A stretch of DNA of 33,836 nucleotides from Archaeoglobi archaeon (GCA_029259455.1 JAPDIT010000034.1:1-33836), one strand, 5' to 3'; positions 1 through 8,500 are shown, counted from the stretch's first letter. Notes: generated from the letters alone by a model not told the origin. Translations and numbers: made by a program.

Positions 1-111
1 AGTGAATTTGGCAATGATCCTCTTCACCTTCCTTAAATCGAAAGTGTTAAGTATTTCCCTCAACAATTTCCATCTGTAGTCGTTTGGGTCGACTACGAGC
101 GGGATCTGCAT
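1..111 (-). CDS. Unrecognised protein, N-terminal fragment cut by the window edge
   Basis: Only the first 37 codons are present, beginning MQIPLVVDPNDYRWKL on the minus strand and running off the left edge without a stop. The ATG at 111-109 is chosen because GGGTGA (complement of 116-121) lies 4 nt upstream and a TATA-like box sits further back at 161-168. The fragment is hydrophilic and basic, and I recognise no family. It diverges from nothing nearby: the next gene, mobB, is on the same strand about 200 bp upstream. An open frame with a Shine-Dalgarno sequence and a promoter makes it probably a real gene, but its function cannot be read from this piece. Confidence 0.5.
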   Translation of the reverse strand, partial: MQIPLVVDPNDYRWKLLREILNTFDLRKVKRIIAKFT

Positions 112-121
112 GCTTTCACCC

Positions 122-143
122 GGAGGAAGCTTTTGCCTCCTCC
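122..143 (-). promoter_or_regulatory. 5'-UTR hairpin covering a GGAGGAGG tract, left-edge gene
   Basis: Nine-nucleotide arms at 122-130 and 135-143 pair at eight of nine positions around a four-base loop. On the minus-strand transcript the 5' arm is GGAGGAGGC, a strong Shine-Dalgarno-like tract that would be paired with GCTTCCTCC, leaving the weaker GGGTGA next to the ATG. The pairing is seen in the sequence; a role in translation control is inference. Confidence 0.35.
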
Positions 144-160
144 TACATAACCTTTGCGGT

Positions 161-168
161 TTTATACC
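161..168 (-). promoter_or_regulatory. TATA-like promoter element of the left-edge gene
   Basis: GGTATAAA on the minus strand, with a predicted transcription start near 136-140. That would give a short leader of about 25-30 nt carrying the GGGTGA ribosome site. The rest of 169-311 holds no open frame I can support. Confidence 0.4.
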
Positions 169-311
169 GGTTTATTTCCTTTGGAAAGGATTTTGGTTGT
201 GCCTCTTTGTGTGGGAAGAATTTTGAATTGGTTATTTGAAGATTGGACAAGTTAAAGAAGAGATTGGATTGAGGATTGTGTAAGCACCCTATTATAAGTT
301 AGCTTAAGTTG

Positions 312-803
312 CTATCTGCCTGCTTGCTTATGCATGGAGAGAACGAAGTCTGCAATCCTCTCCACTTCATCTCTCCTGAACCACGTGTAACCCTCAACCT
401 TCTCATCACAAACAACTGCCAGAATTCTTCCCTGCTTGAAGTGCTCAACCTCTTCCGGTTTCTTCACAACAACAATCCTGTCCTTTCCGGCTTTGCTGAA
501 CCCCTCTGTAATTACAAGGTCGTAGTCGCTCAAATACCTCTTGTAAATCCAGTCTAGATTGCTTCCCTCCTCCTCACTCACCCTCCTGATGAACGCCAGC
601 TTGACGGGGGAAGTAACAACCACATCCGCACCGCTGTTGTATATCTTCCAAGAGTCCTTCCCTTCTTTGTCAATTTCAAAGTCACCGTGAGCATGCCTTT
701 TTACAACAGCAACCCTTAATCCTTTCTCCTTAAGAATGGGCATCATCCTCGTTATTAGAGTTGTCTTCCCGCTGTCTGAAGTACCGACGATGCTGAGAAG
801 CAT
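312..803 (-). CDS. mobB: Molybdopterin-guanine dinucleotide biosynthesis adaptor protein MobB
   Basis: This is a P-loop GTP-binding protein of the MobB family, which assists delivery of GTP to molybdopterin during molybdenum/tungsten bis-MGD cofactor synthesis in the cytoplasm. The product of 163 residues has Walker A GTSDSGKT at residues 7-14, followed by the MobB-like segment VAVVKRHAHGDFEIDKEGKD, where family members coordinate a ligand near the His pair. The length is usual for stand-alone MobB. The ATG at 803 is preferred over an in-frame TTG at 821: the P-loop strand then begins at residue 2, GGAGA lies about 10 nt upstream, and a TATA-like box lies 26 nt upstream. It diverges from argG with 78 bp between starts. 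No MobA is in the window. Confidence 0.9.
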   Translation of the reverse strand: MLLSIVGTSDSGKTTLITRMMPILKEKGLRVAVVKRHAHGDFEIDKEGKDSWKIYNSGADVVVTSPVKLAFIRRVSEEEGSNLDWIYKRYLSDYDLVITEGFSKAGKDRIVVVKKPEEVEHFKQGRILAVVCDEKVEGYTWFRRDEVERIADFVLSMHKQAGR

Positions 804-823
804 AACTTCTGAAATCTCCAAGA

Positions 824-858
824 GCTTTTAAACTTTTGTTTATCTCAAAAAATTTAAA
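824..858. promoter_or_regulatory. Divergent promoters of mobB and argG
   Basis: Two TATA-like boxes face apart. GTTTAAAAGC on the minus strand (complement of 824-833) is about 26 nt before the mobB ATG. AATTTAAAGC on the plus strand at 851-860 is about 27 nt before the argG ATG. Both spacings fit leaderless or near-leaderless transcripts. Confidence 0.5.
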
Positions 859-881
859 GCTCTCAGCACTAGCGTTGTGTT

Positions 882-2054
882 ATGAAGGTTGTGCTGTCAT
901 ACTCCGGCGGACTTGACACGACAGTTTGCATTCCTCTGCTAAAGGAGAAGTACGGATTTGACGAGGTAATCACGGTTACAGTTGATATCGGACAGCCTTA
1001 TGCTGACGTAAAGCAGGCGGAAGAGAGGGGAAAGAAGTACGCGGATAAACACTACACGATTGACGCCAAGAAGGAATTTGTCGATTCCCTTTTCATGCTA
1101 ATCAAAGCCAACGGTAATTATGAGGGATATATCCTTGGTACAGCTTTGGCGAGGCCTCTAATAGCAGAGAAGGTTGTTGAGATAGCAAAGAAGGAGAATG
1201 CTGAAGCGATAGCCCACGGGTGTACGGGGAAGGGAAACGACCAGCTAAGGTTCGAGAACATATTCAGACAGTACGGATTCAGGGTTATAGCTCCCGTAAG
1301 GGATCTCAACCTCACAAGAGAGTGGGAGATTGAATACGCGAGACAGCACGGTATTGAGGTGCCTGCGACTAAGGAAAAGCCATACAGCATTGACGAGAAC
1401 CTCTGGAGCAGGAGCATTGAGGGGGGAAAGCTGGAAGACCCTTCATTTATCCCCCCTGAGGACATTTACGAGTGGACTGCAAGCCCGGAAAAGGCTCCTG
1501 ATGAGCCGGAGATCATAAAGATTGACTTCGAAAAAGGGGTGCCTGTTGCGATAAATGACGAAAGGATGGATGGCTTTGATCTGATAAAGAAGCTCAACGA
1601 AATTGGCGGAAAGCATGGAGTTGGCAGAACCGACATGATAGAGGACAGAGTGCTCGGCCTTAAGGCAAGGGAGAACTACGAGCATCCTGCAGCCACGATC
1701 CTCATAACAGCCCACAAAGACCTCGAAAACCTCGTGCTCAGCAGGAGAGAGCTAAAATTCAAGAAATTTGTTGAGGAGGAGTGGGCAGAACTTGTTTACC
1801 ACGGCCTTGTTAACGATCCACTCTATGACGCGTTAAACGCCTTCATAGACAAAACCCAGGAGAGGGTCACGGGATGGGTTAAAGTCAAACTTTACAAGGG
1901 CTCCGCAGTTGTTGTGGCGAGGCACTCACCGTATGCGCTCTACTCAGAAGAGCTAGTATCCTTCGACACGTCCTCCCTCGACCAGCGCCTTGCTGAGGGT
2001 TTCGCCGCCTTCCACGGGCTGCAGGGGAGGCTGTACAGGAGGTTATTTCAATAA
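882..2054 (+). CDS. argG: Argininosuccinate synthase
   Basis: This enzyme joins citrulline and aspartate with ATP to give argininosuccinate, the penultimate step of arginine synthesis. The 390-residue product begins with the PP-loop SYSGGLDTTV (residues 6-15). It also carries the family segments CTGKGNDQLRFE (around 114-125) and YSIDENLWSRSIEGG (around 170), which form the citrulline/aspartate site. The length matches the family (about 400). The start ATG at 882 lies 27 nt after a TATA-like box with no clear Shine-Dalgarno sequence, so the mRNA is probably leaderless. It stands apart from other arginine genes in this window. The assignment is firm. Confidence 0.97.
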   Translation: MKVVLSYSGGLDTTVCIPLLKEKYGFDEVITVTVDIGQPYADVKQAEERGKKYADKHYTIDAKKEFVDSLFMLIKANGNYEGYILGTALARPLIAEKVVEIAKKENAEAIAHGCTGKGNDQLRFENIFRQYGFRVIAPVRDLNLTREWEIEYARQHGIEVPATKEKPYSIDENLWSRSIEGGKLEDPSFIPPEDIYEWTASPEKAPDEPEIIKIDFEKGVPVAINDERMDGFDLIKKLNEIGGKHGVGRTDMIEDRVLGLKARENYEHPAATILITAHKDLENLVLSRRELKFKKFVEEEWAELVYHGLVNDPLYDALNAFIDKTQERVTGWVKVKLYKGSAVVVARHSPYALYSEELVSFDTSSLDQRLAEGFAAFHGLQGRLYRRLFQ

Positions 2055-2056
2055 TA

Positions 2057-2064
2057 TTTTTAAA
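2057..2064 (+). promoter_or_regulatory. TATA-like box for the cinA-like/pyrC pair
   Basis: TTTTAAAT in an AT-only stretch just after the argG stop, centred 25 nt before the ATG at 2085. This suggests a separate leaderless transcript rather than read-through from argG. Confidence 0.45.
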
Positions 2065-2084
2065 TTTTAAAATCAACTTCTAAC

Positions 2085-2774
2085 ATGGAATTCATCATAA
2101 TCTCAGTCGGTAACGAGATTTTGAGCGGTGATATAACCAACACCAATGCCGCTTACATGGCCAAAAAGTTAACTCAGGTAGGACACAGGGTTAAAAAGAT
2201 AATAACCATTCCCGACGATGTTGATGTGATAGCTGAAGAGGTCAGGAAAGCTTGGAAGGAGGCTGACTTCGTTCTGGTTACCGGTGGGCTCGGAGCGACT
2301 CATGATGACGTTACGGCTGAGGGAATTGCGAAGGCGTTCAACAGAAAGCTTGTTGTGAACAAAGAAGTTTACGACTGGCTCAGCAAGCTCAGCTCAAATG
2401 AGGAGGCTGTAAGAAAGATATCATCCGTTCCAGAAGGAAGTGAGATTATCTGGAATGATGTCGGTGCCGCTCCGGCATTCATCGTTGAGAACGTTGCTGT
2501 TATGCCGGGAGTGCCGGCGGAGATGGAAAATACCTTTGAAAAGATCCTGAGTAAGTTTGAAAAAGGCACGTACCACGAAGAAATTGTAAAGGTCAAGGGT
2601 TTTGAGGTTAAAATCGTCGATAAGCTGAACAAGGTTGTGAAGGAGAATCCAGATGTTGACATCGGCTCTTATCCTAAACCGGGCTACGTTATGGTTAAAT
2701 TTTCCGGAAGTGATGAGGAGAAGGTAAAAAAAGCTGTGAAGCAGTTTGAGGAGTTGCTGAATGATAGCGGGTAA
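2085..2774 (+). CDS. CinA-like molybdopterin-binding domain protein
   Basis: The 229-residue protein is a single MoCF_biosynth (MogA/CinA-N) domain. Near the start is SVGNEILSGDITNTNA, and around residues 62-76 the signature VLVTGGLGATHDDVT, the phosphate-binding loop of this fold. VMPGVPAEME follows near residue 143. It corresponds to the N-terminal half of bacterial CinA; the C-terminal NMN-amidase domain is absent, as in many archaeal COG1058 proteins. Substrates of this stand-alone form are unsettled: molybdopterin, ADP-ribose or another nucleotide have been considered for the family. Its last 14 nt overlap pyrC, so the two are likely co-translated. With mobB nearby, a cofactor role is possible but not shown. 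Confidence 0.85.
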   Translation: MEFIIISVGNEILSGDITNTNAAYMAKKLTQVGHRVKKIITIPDDVDVIAEEVRKAWKEADFVLVTGGLGATHDDVTAEGIAKAFNRKLVVNKEVYDWLSKLSSNEEAVRKISSVPEGSEIIWNDVGAAPAFIVENVAVMPGVPAEMENTFEKILSKFEKGTYHEEIVKVKGFEVKIVDKLNKVVKENPDVDIGSYPKPGYVMVKFSGSDEEKVKKAVKQFEELLNDSG

Positions 2775-3996
2775 AATCTTCTACAGAGGAGAGTTTGTAG
2801 AAGCAGGGATAGAGGTCGAGAACGGCAGGATAAAGAAGATTGGAAAGCTTGTTGAGGGCAAGAAGGTTAAAGGAGTTATACTTCCTGCAGGAATAGATGT
2901 TCACGTACATCTTAGAGACTTCGCGGAAAAGGAGAAGGAAACGATTGAAACCGGAACACTATCAGCCCTTCATGGTGGTATCTGTCTGGTGGTTGATCAG
3001 CCAAACACCAAACCACTAGTGGAGAACGCTAAAACATACTTCCAGAGGATGGAAAGGGCGAAAAAATCTGCCTACGTGGATTACTCTCTGAACCTTGCCC
3101 TGACAAACTCCAATCACGAAAAGCTCGGAGAGATAGTCAGAAAAATTTCGGAGGAGTATTTTATTCCGGCTATTGGGGAAATTTTCATCCAGCACGAGAG
3201 TGAGGATTTGCAGATAGACTACGAAACCATTCGGAAAGTACATGAGAAAGTTGGAGGGGTTGTTTTCACAGTGCATGCCGAAGACCCAGCCTACGTGGCA
3301 AAGGGCTCACCAAACTTCGTTTTCAGAAGGAGAGAAGCTGAAGTTTTGGCTGTTGAAAAGCTTGTTGAGATCGGCGATTTTCACTTCTGCCATATCTCCA
3401 CCAAAGATTCTGCCAAGAGAATCCTGAACAGCAATTCCACCTTCGAAGTCACTCCGCACCACATGCTCCTCAGCGTTGACGATTATGGCAGACTCGGAAA
3501 GCTTGTAAACGTAAACCCCCCTCTGAGGGAAAAAGAGGACGTGAGATGGCTTTTCAGGAATTTCCACCGGGTTGATACTCTGGCTTCCGACCACGCACCA
3601 CACACTCTGGAAGACAAGGAGATGGGTGCTTCCGGATTTCCCGGAGTTGAGACGATGTATCCTCTTTTAGTTAACATAGCCTCGAAGGGATACATATCCT
3701 TCAAATCTCTGGTCGAGAAAATCGCATCAAACCCGGCTAGAATTTTCGGGTTTAAGGGATACGGGGGAATTGAAGTCGGAAACTTTGCAAATTTTGCAGT
3801 GTTTGACCTCAAAAATACTAAAGAGATTAAGGCTGAAGAGCTCCACTCAAAGTGCGGCTGGACTCCGTTTGAAGGATTTGAGGCAATCTTTCCTGAAAAA
3901 GTATACCTAAGAGGTGAGGAGGTGCTTGAAGGTGAAGCGAAAGCCGGAAATGTTCTGGAAGTAGGTAATTTCAAAAATGTAAGAAAAAGTTTTTAG
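2761..3996 (+). CDS. pyrC: Dihydroorotase
   Basis: This amidohydrolase cyclises carbamoyl-aspartate to dihydroorotate in de novo pyrimidine synthesis. The 411 residues contain metal-site motif GIDVHVHLRD (around 44-53), the substrate region DQPNTKP, TVHAEDPAYV, CHISTKDS and EVTPHH, and the late metal/catalytic motif LASDHAPHT near residue 278. This is the class I dihydroorotase pattern. The ATG at 2761 overlaps the preceding gene by 14 nt and has GAGGAG about 8 nt upstream. No other pyr gene lies in the window. The assignment is firm; allantoinase and dihydropyrimidinase are related alternatives, but length and motif spacing favour dihydroorotase. Confidence 0.93.
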   Translation: MIAGKIFYRGEFVEAGIEVENGRIKKIGKLVEGKKVKGVILPAGIDVHVHLRDFAEKEKETIETGTLSALHGGICLVVDQPNTKPLVENAKTYFQRMERAKKSAYVDYSLNLALTNSNHEKLGEIVRKISEEYFIPAIGEIFIQHESEDLQIDYETIRKVHEKVGGVVFTVHAEDPAYVAKGSPNFVFRRREAEVLAVEKLVEIGDFHFCHISTKDSAKRILNSNSTFEVTPHHMLLSVDDYGRLGKLVNVNPPLREKEDVRWLFRNFHRVDTLASDHAPHTLEDKEMGASGFPGVETMYPLLVNIASKGYISFKSLVEKIASNPARIFGFKGYGGIEVGNFANFAVFDLKNTKEIKAEELHSKCGWTPFEGFEAIFPEKVYLRGEEVLEGEAKAGNVLEVGNFKNVRKSF

Positions 3997-4018
3997 TTTA
4001 CAAATAATGATAACGATA

Positions 4019-4384
4019 ATGGTGAGGCCAAGACTTTTGGTCGTCGATGATGATGATACAATAAGAGAAATAGTGAAAATCATGCTTAAGGATCTCGACA
4101 TCATTGAAGCAACCAACGGTGAAGAGGCTGTCAGAGCATACAAGATGTTCAAGCCCGACCTCGTTTTAATGGATATCTCAATGCCCGGAACGGATGGCAT
4201 CGAAGCAACTAAGCAAATACTAAACTTTGACCCAAATGCCAAGATTGTAGGCCTGACAGCGTTTGCAAAAAGCAAAGGGAAAGAAATGCTTGAAAGAGGT
4301 GCTTTAGAAGTTTTGGAGAAACCTTTTACGAGAAAAATGCTGAAAGATCTTATAAAAAAGTATGTGACAAAAGGAGTTACCTAA
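4019..4384 (+). CDS. Single-domain CheY-like response regulator
   Basis: A receiver domain of 121 residues with no output domain. The acidic pocket DDDD is at residues 10-13, the phospho-acceptor Asp at 52 within LVLMDISMPGTDG, the switch Thr at 80 (GLTAFA) and the invariant Lys at 101 (EKPFTR). All functional residues are present. The ATG at 4019 gives the usual start just before strand 1 (MVRPRLLVVDDD); an in-frame ATG at 4007 would add four residues, and neither has a clear Shine-Dalgarno sequence. No histidine kinase is nearby, so the partner is unknown. A stand-alone receiver may act on chemotaxis, a kinase relay or an unlinked target. Confidence 0.9.
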   Translation: MVRPRLLVVDDDDTIREIVKIMLKDLDIIEATNGEEAVRAYKMFKPDLVLMDISMPGTDGIEATKQILNFDPNAKIVGLTAFAKSKGKEMLERGALEVLEKPFTRKMLKDLIKKYVTKGVT

Positions 4385-4424
4385 AAAGTTTATCCCAACC
4401 TCTTCTTACCTTGAACTCGTGAAC

Positions 4425-4442
4425 AGATTATAGCTGTAATCT
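4425..4442. repeat. Inverted repeat between response regulator and flavoprotein
   Basis: AGATTA and TAATCT are perfect 6-bp arms separated by TAGCTG. The element lies 40 nt after the regulator stop and about 50 nt before the next start. It could be an operator or part of a transcript end; the sequence does not decide. Confidence 0.3.
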
Positions 4443-4492
4443 TAAAGAATTGTGGCTTTGTGAGAACTTTAAAAACTAAACATGATAAAACA

Positions 4493-5614
4493 ATGTCTCA
4501 CAAAGGCAGTAATATGTGGGGCTTTATAGAATGTTTTAAAAAACCAAAAAGGTGTGATAGTGCTAATGTAAAAGAAGTCCCAAATAAGGTTGTTATAATT
4601 GGAGGAGGAGTTGCCGGACTTGAAGCAGCAATAAATTTCTCCGAGTTTTGCGACCACATTGTGGTGTTTGAGGAGCACGAGGAAATCGGAAGGCCTTTGC
4701 AGTGCGCTGAGGGCTGGATACACTTCACCGGTGTTAAGCCATACATCAATGGTAGAAGGGTAAACGAGGTTGATGTTATAATTCTTGACAGGAAGTGTAA
4801 TCACAAAACGTCATTCAGCATCAAAATTAACGGTAGTGTTGAGATAATTAACAGGCCAAAGACAGAGAAGAAAATGGCGAAGATGGCCGAGGATAGAGGA
4901 GTGAGGATATTCACCGGAAGCAAGGTAACTCTGCTCGGACTCGCAAAGCAGTTCTCAGATTATGATTTGATAGTTGACGCTTCCGGTTATCCATCGCAGT
5001 GGTGCAGAGAGTTTGGCGGGAAAAAGCCGTATGCACCGGCAGTGCAGGCCATGTGTGAGAAAGATACGGATAAGATAACGATGTTCCTGCATCCAGAACT
5101 TGATGGATACTTCTGGATATTTCCAATGGCTGATAGCGGCTCCAAGGTCGGTGTTGTCTCGTTCACAAAACCGAGGGTGCCTTTAAGAAAGCTCCTCGAT
5201 GAGATGATGAAAATGACCGGACTCTACGATGAGGGTTTTGAGCCGACATCGTATACCGGAGGACTGATCGGCTGCTACAGAAATTCTCCATTCGTGAGAG
5301 AGCTAAACGGGATTAAAGTTGCTCTCGTCGGTGACGCTGCTGGGATAGCCGATACATTTGCAGGTGAGGGGATGACGAAGGCAGTAATCTTCTCAAGAGT
5401 TCTTGCAAGATGTGCAAGAGAGGGCGGATTCATGATTACGAGAGGGAATACTACAGGGATGATGAGGGGACATTATTTCTTGGTCTCTGTATTTGCATAC
5501 TTGAGGAAGAACTTTACTTTACTAAACCTGTTTGGGAAGTCCGGCATTCTTGGTGTGGTGAACAGGCTTAGCGTTAACAGAGAGCCAAGAATCGATAACA
5601 TGAAGAAAAAGTGA
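4493..5614 (+). CDS. FAD-dependent oxidoreductase, geranylgeranyl-reductase-like
   Basis: A flavoprotein of 373 residues whose Rossmann motif VVIIGGGVAGLEAAIN starts around residue 35. This is followed by the geranylgeranyl-reductase-family feature GRPLQCAEGW with its conserved Cys, a mid-protein GYFWIFPMADS corresponding to the family's YxWxFP-type element, and the second FAD motif VALVGDAAGIADTFAGEGM. Family members saturate isoprenoid chains of archaeal lipids or quinones. This one is short and divergent, so the substrate is unknown. The start is uncertain: GTG 4460, ATG 4493 or ATG 4514. ATG 4493 is chosen because CTTTAAAAAC at 4467-4476 lies about 21-25 nt before it. The first 100 bp are notably AT-rich compared with the body. 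Confidence 0.75.
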   Translation: MSHKGSNMWGFIECFKKPKRCDSANVKEVPNKVVIIGGGVAGLEAAINFSEFCDHIVVFEEHEEIGRPLQCAEGWIHFTGVKPYINGRRVNEVDVIILDRKCNHKTSFSIKINGSVEIINRPKTEKKMAKMAEDRGVRIFTGSKVTLLGLAKQFSDYDLIVDASGYPSQWCREFGGKKPYAPAVQAMCEKDTDKITMFLHPELDGYFWIFPMADSGSKVGVVSFTKPRVPLRKLLDEMMKMTGLYDEGFEPTSYTGGLIGCYRNSPFVRELNGIKVALVGDAAGIADTFAGEGMTKAVIFSRVLARCAREGGFMITRGNTTGMMRGHYFLVSVFAYLRKNFTLLNLFGKSGILGVVNRLSVNREPRIDNMKKK

Positions 5615-5685
5615 CTACCAGTAGGAATATGGCTGCCCGTAGACTTAAAACGTTATCATCATACCAAACAATCCATACCCCAAAA

Positions 5686-5693
5686 AATTTTAA
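5686..5693 (+). promoter_or_regulatory. TATA-like box of pheT-apgM
   Basis: AATTTTAA centred 26 nt before the pheT ATG at 5716, in the 100-bp gap after the flavoprotein gene. The spacing fits a leaderless pheT transcript. Confidence 0.45.
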
Positions 5694-5715
5694 CCTCAAC
5701 TCCAAGCAAGAACCA

Positions 5716-7359
5716 ATGCCAGTTGTCACGCTATACTGGGATGAACTGGAGAAACTTGTCGGTGTTGACCGGAACACAATACTCTCCCGTCTACCGATGC
5801 TCGGATGCGATATTGAGAGAGTTGAGGATGATCACGTTGATGTGGAGTTCTTTCCCAATCGCCCCGATCTCTACAGCATAGAAGGGGTTGCGAGAGCCTT
5901 AAGGGGCTTTCTGGGTATAGAGAAGGGGCTTAAAAGCTACTCCGCAGTAAAGGGTGACTGGAAGATTACTGTTGAGGAGACCGTGCTTCCCGTAAGGCCT
6001 AGAATTGTCGGATGCGTTGTTAAAGGCATTGAAATGACCGACGAAGTCATCAGAAGCCTAATGGAAGTTCAGGAAGACTTGCACTGGACCATAGGAAGGA
6101 ACAGGAGGAAGATGGCCATCGGTGTTCATGATCTGAGCAAGGTTTACTTCCCTCTCCGCTACACGGCCGTGGATGCCAGCTTCTCTTTCATCCCTCTTGA
6201 CTTTGACAGGGAGTTGACAGTTGCAGAAATTCTAGAAAAGCATCCAAAGGGCAGAGCGTACTCCTTCATTCTTGAAGGAAAGGACGGGTATCCGATGATT
6301 ATTGACTCGAAGAATGAGGTCATCTCCTTCCCACCAGTAATAAACGCCGAGAAAACGAGAGTGACTGAGAAAACAAGAGACCTCTTTATTGACGTCACGG
6401 GATTTGACGAGAATGTAGATAGAGCAGTAGCGATTCTCGCCTGCATGCTTGCGGACAGAGGGGGAAGAATTGAGAGTGTTGAGGTCATATACCCCGACAG
6501 GAAGGAGATTACACCCAATCTGGACGTAAGATTTATGGAACTGGATATCGAAGAGGTCAACTCCCTGCTCGGTTTGGACTTATCTCCTGATGAGATTAAG
6601 GATGCCCTCGAAAAGATGAGGTTTTCCTGCGAGATTCTTGATAGTAAGCTGAAGGTTGGAATACCACCTTACAGGGCGGATATCATGCACGAATGGGACA
6701 TAATAGAGGATGTGGCCATAGGTTACGGTTACGAGAACATAAACCCCGAAATTCCCCCAACGCTCACCTTTGGCAAAACCCATCCCTGGAACGACCTTAG
6801 GAGTCTGGCCAAGGAGATAATGATCGGTCTTGGATTTACGGAAGTCATAACGTTCACTTTGACGAACGAGGCTGTGATGTATGAAAAGATGAGGAGAAAG
6901 GGAGAACCATGGAAGGATTACGTGCCAGTGATGCATCCCCTCACAACCGAACACACAATTCTAAGAACCTCGCTGCTTCCAAAGCTCCTTGAACTCCTAT
7001 CCTACAACAAGCACCACGAGATGCCACAGATGGTGTTTGAGGTCGGGGATGTGGTTGTAAATACCGAGAACAAGCTTCATCTTGCCGCCTGCATAACTCA
7101 CTCAAGAGCGAACTTCTCCGAGATGAGGAGCTACGTTCAGGCGGTGATGAGAGAGCTTGACTTACCCTGGGAGGTTAGAGAGTCGGATGATGAGGCCTTT
7201 ATAGATGGCAGGAGGGGCGAGATAGTTGTAGATGGTAAGAGCGTTGGAGTTTTCGGAGAAATCCACCCTGAGGTTCTCGAAGCGTTTGAGCTGACCATGC
7301 CCGTCTCCGCTTTTGAGCTGGATCTCAGCAGCATATTTGACACGGGAGAGCTGCTATGA
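5716..7359 (+). CDS. pheT: Phenylalanyl-tRNA synthetase beta subunit
   Basis: The structural and tRNA-binding subunit of the (alpha-beta)2 phenylalanyl-tRNA synthetase, with an editing-type B3/B4 region. The 547 residues match the short archaeal/eukaryotic beta type, without the extra N- and C-terminal domains of the bacterial form. Visible landmarks are MPVVTLYWDELEKLVG at the start, VEFFPNRPDLYSIEGVARAL near 50, the B5-like segment VGIPPYRADIMHEWDIIEDV, and near the C-terminus VGVFGEIHPEVLEAFEL. The open frame extends back to 5611 with sequence unlike the family, so ATG 5716 is taken as the start. It overlaps apgM by ATGA. pheS is not in the window. Confidence 0.95.
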   Translation: MPVVTLYWDELEKLVGVDRNTILSRLPMLGCDIERVEDDHVDVEFFPNRPDLYSIEGVARALRGFLGIEKGLKSYSAVKGDWKITVEETVLPVRPRIVGCVVKGIEMTDEVIRSLMEVQEDLHWTIGRNRRKMAIGVHDLSKVYFPLRYTAVDASFSFIPLDFDRELTVAEILEKHPKGRAYSFILEGKDGYPMIIDSKNEVISFPPVINAEKTRVTEKTRDLFIDVTGFDENVDRAVAILACMLADRGGRIESVEVIYPDRKEITPNLDVRFMELDIEEVNSLLGLDLSPDEIKDALEKMRFSCEILDSKLKVGIPPYRADIMHEWDIIEDVAIGYGYENINPEIPPTLTFGKTHPWNDLRSLAKEIMIGLGFTEVITFTLTNEAVMYEKMRRKGEPWKDYVPVMHPLTTEHTILRTSLLPKLLELLSYNKHHEMPQMVFEVGDVVVNTENKLHLAACITHSRANFSEMRSYVQAVMRELDLPWEVRESDDEAFIDGRRGEIVVDGKSVGVFGEIHPEVLEAFELTMPVSAFELDLSSIFDTGELL

Positions 7360-8498
7360 AGTACCTCCTGCTAATTCCAGACGGAATGGCTGACTGGGAG
7401 GTTGAGAGGCTTGACGGCAGAACGCCGCTTGAAGTCGCAGACACCGAGAATATGGACTTCATCGCCAAAGAGGGGGCGTGCGGGATGGCAAAAACAGTTC
7501 CAGAGGGCTTTGAACCGGGGAGTGACGTTGCAAACCTCACCATTTTGGGAGTTAACGTGAGAAAATGTTACACAGGCAGGGGCCCGATTGAGGCCTTGGC
7601 GAGGGGTGTGAGGGGAGAAATCGTATTTCGCTGCAACCTCGTTAAAGTTGAAAACAGAGTGATGGCCGATTACTCAGGCGGAAGGATTAGCGATGAGGAG
7701 GCAAGGAGAGTAATAGAGGAGCTCAACAGGAAAAAGCCCTACGACTTCGTTGGATTCCATGCGGGCAAAAGCTACAGGAATCTGCTTGTTGTCAACAAAA
7801 ATTTCAAAGAGAGCGTCAAAACTTTCCCGCCGCACGACATCACGGGAAAAGAGATAGACAGATACCTGCCCTCAGGAGGGGAGCTTGCGAGTTTGCTGAG
7901 GGAGCTTATGGAGTGGTCTAAGGAGATACTGCCCGAAATCACAGAGAAGGCGAACATGATATGGCCTTGGGGCGGAGGAAGGATGCCATCCTTCCCGAAC
8001 TTTGAGCAGAGATTCGGTGTCAAAGGAGCGATGATTACTGAAGTTGATCTGCTTGAAGGAATTGCGAGGGGTATGGGCATGGATGTCATTCAGGTTGAGG
8101 GCACTACTGGCTACATCGACACCAACTACAGGGGGCTTGTGAGGAAAACTGTGAGGGCAATGGAGGATTACGACTTCGTTGTGCTGCATACGGAGGGGAT
8201 AGATGAGGTGAGCCACGAAGGGGATGCGGAGCTAAAGGTTAAGGCGATCGAGCTTTACGACAGCAAAATTGTGGGGAAGCTGCTGAACAAAGTTGACCTC
8301 GACGAAACGAGAATTATGCTCCTTCCTGACCATCCAACTCCCGTAAAAGTAAAAACCCATGTTGCTGAACCCGTCCCCTTCGCCGTCTATGGCAGAGAGA
8401 GGGATGAAGTTAGGTTTTACAACGAGAAAAGCTGCAGAAAAGGAAAGTACCGACTGCTGGACGGTCTCAGGCTGATGGATTTGCTATTAAAAAAATAG
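7356..8498 (+). CDS. apgM: 2,3-bisphosphoglycerate-independent phosphoglycerate mutase, archaeal type
   Basis: This enzyme interconverts 3- and 2-phosphoglycerate in glycolysis/gluconeogenesis as a metal-dependent member of the alkaline phosphatase superfamily. The 380-residue protein opens with the metal-site motif LLIPDGMADW. It continues with PEGFEPGSDVANLTILG (nucleophile Ser region, around 50), YTGRGPIEA, HTEGIDEVSHEGD around 272-284 and LLPDHPTPV around 316-324, all metal/catalytic segments of ApgM. It starts at 7356 with an ATGA overlap with pheT and GGGAG 7 nt upstream, so it is translationally coupled. Archaea often have two ApgM paralogues, so which one is the main isoform cannot be told. 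Confidence 0.93.
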   Translation: MKYLLLIPDGMADWEVERLDGRTPLEVADTENMDFIAKEGACGMAKTVPEGFEPGSDVANLTILGVNVRKCYTGRGPIEALARGVRGEIVFRCNLVKVENRVMADYSGGRISDEEARRVIEELNRKKPYDFVGFHAGKSYRNLLVVNKNFKESVKTFPPHDITGKEIDRYLPSGGELASLLRELMEWSKEILPEITEKANMIWPWGGGRMPSFPNFEQRFGVKGAMITEVDLLEGIARGMGMDVIQVEGTTGYIDTNYRGLVRKTVRAMEDYDFVVLHTEGIDEVSHEGDAELKVKAIELYDSKIVGKLLNKVDLDETRIMLLPDHPTPVKVKTHVAEPVPFAVYGRERDEVRFYNEKSCRKGKYRLLDGLRLMDLLLKK

Positions 8499-8500
8499 GG

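Noticed and set aside
5611..5715. N-terminal extension of pheT
   Set aside because: The 35 extra residues are not family-like and contain a TATA-like box at the right distance for a start at 5716.
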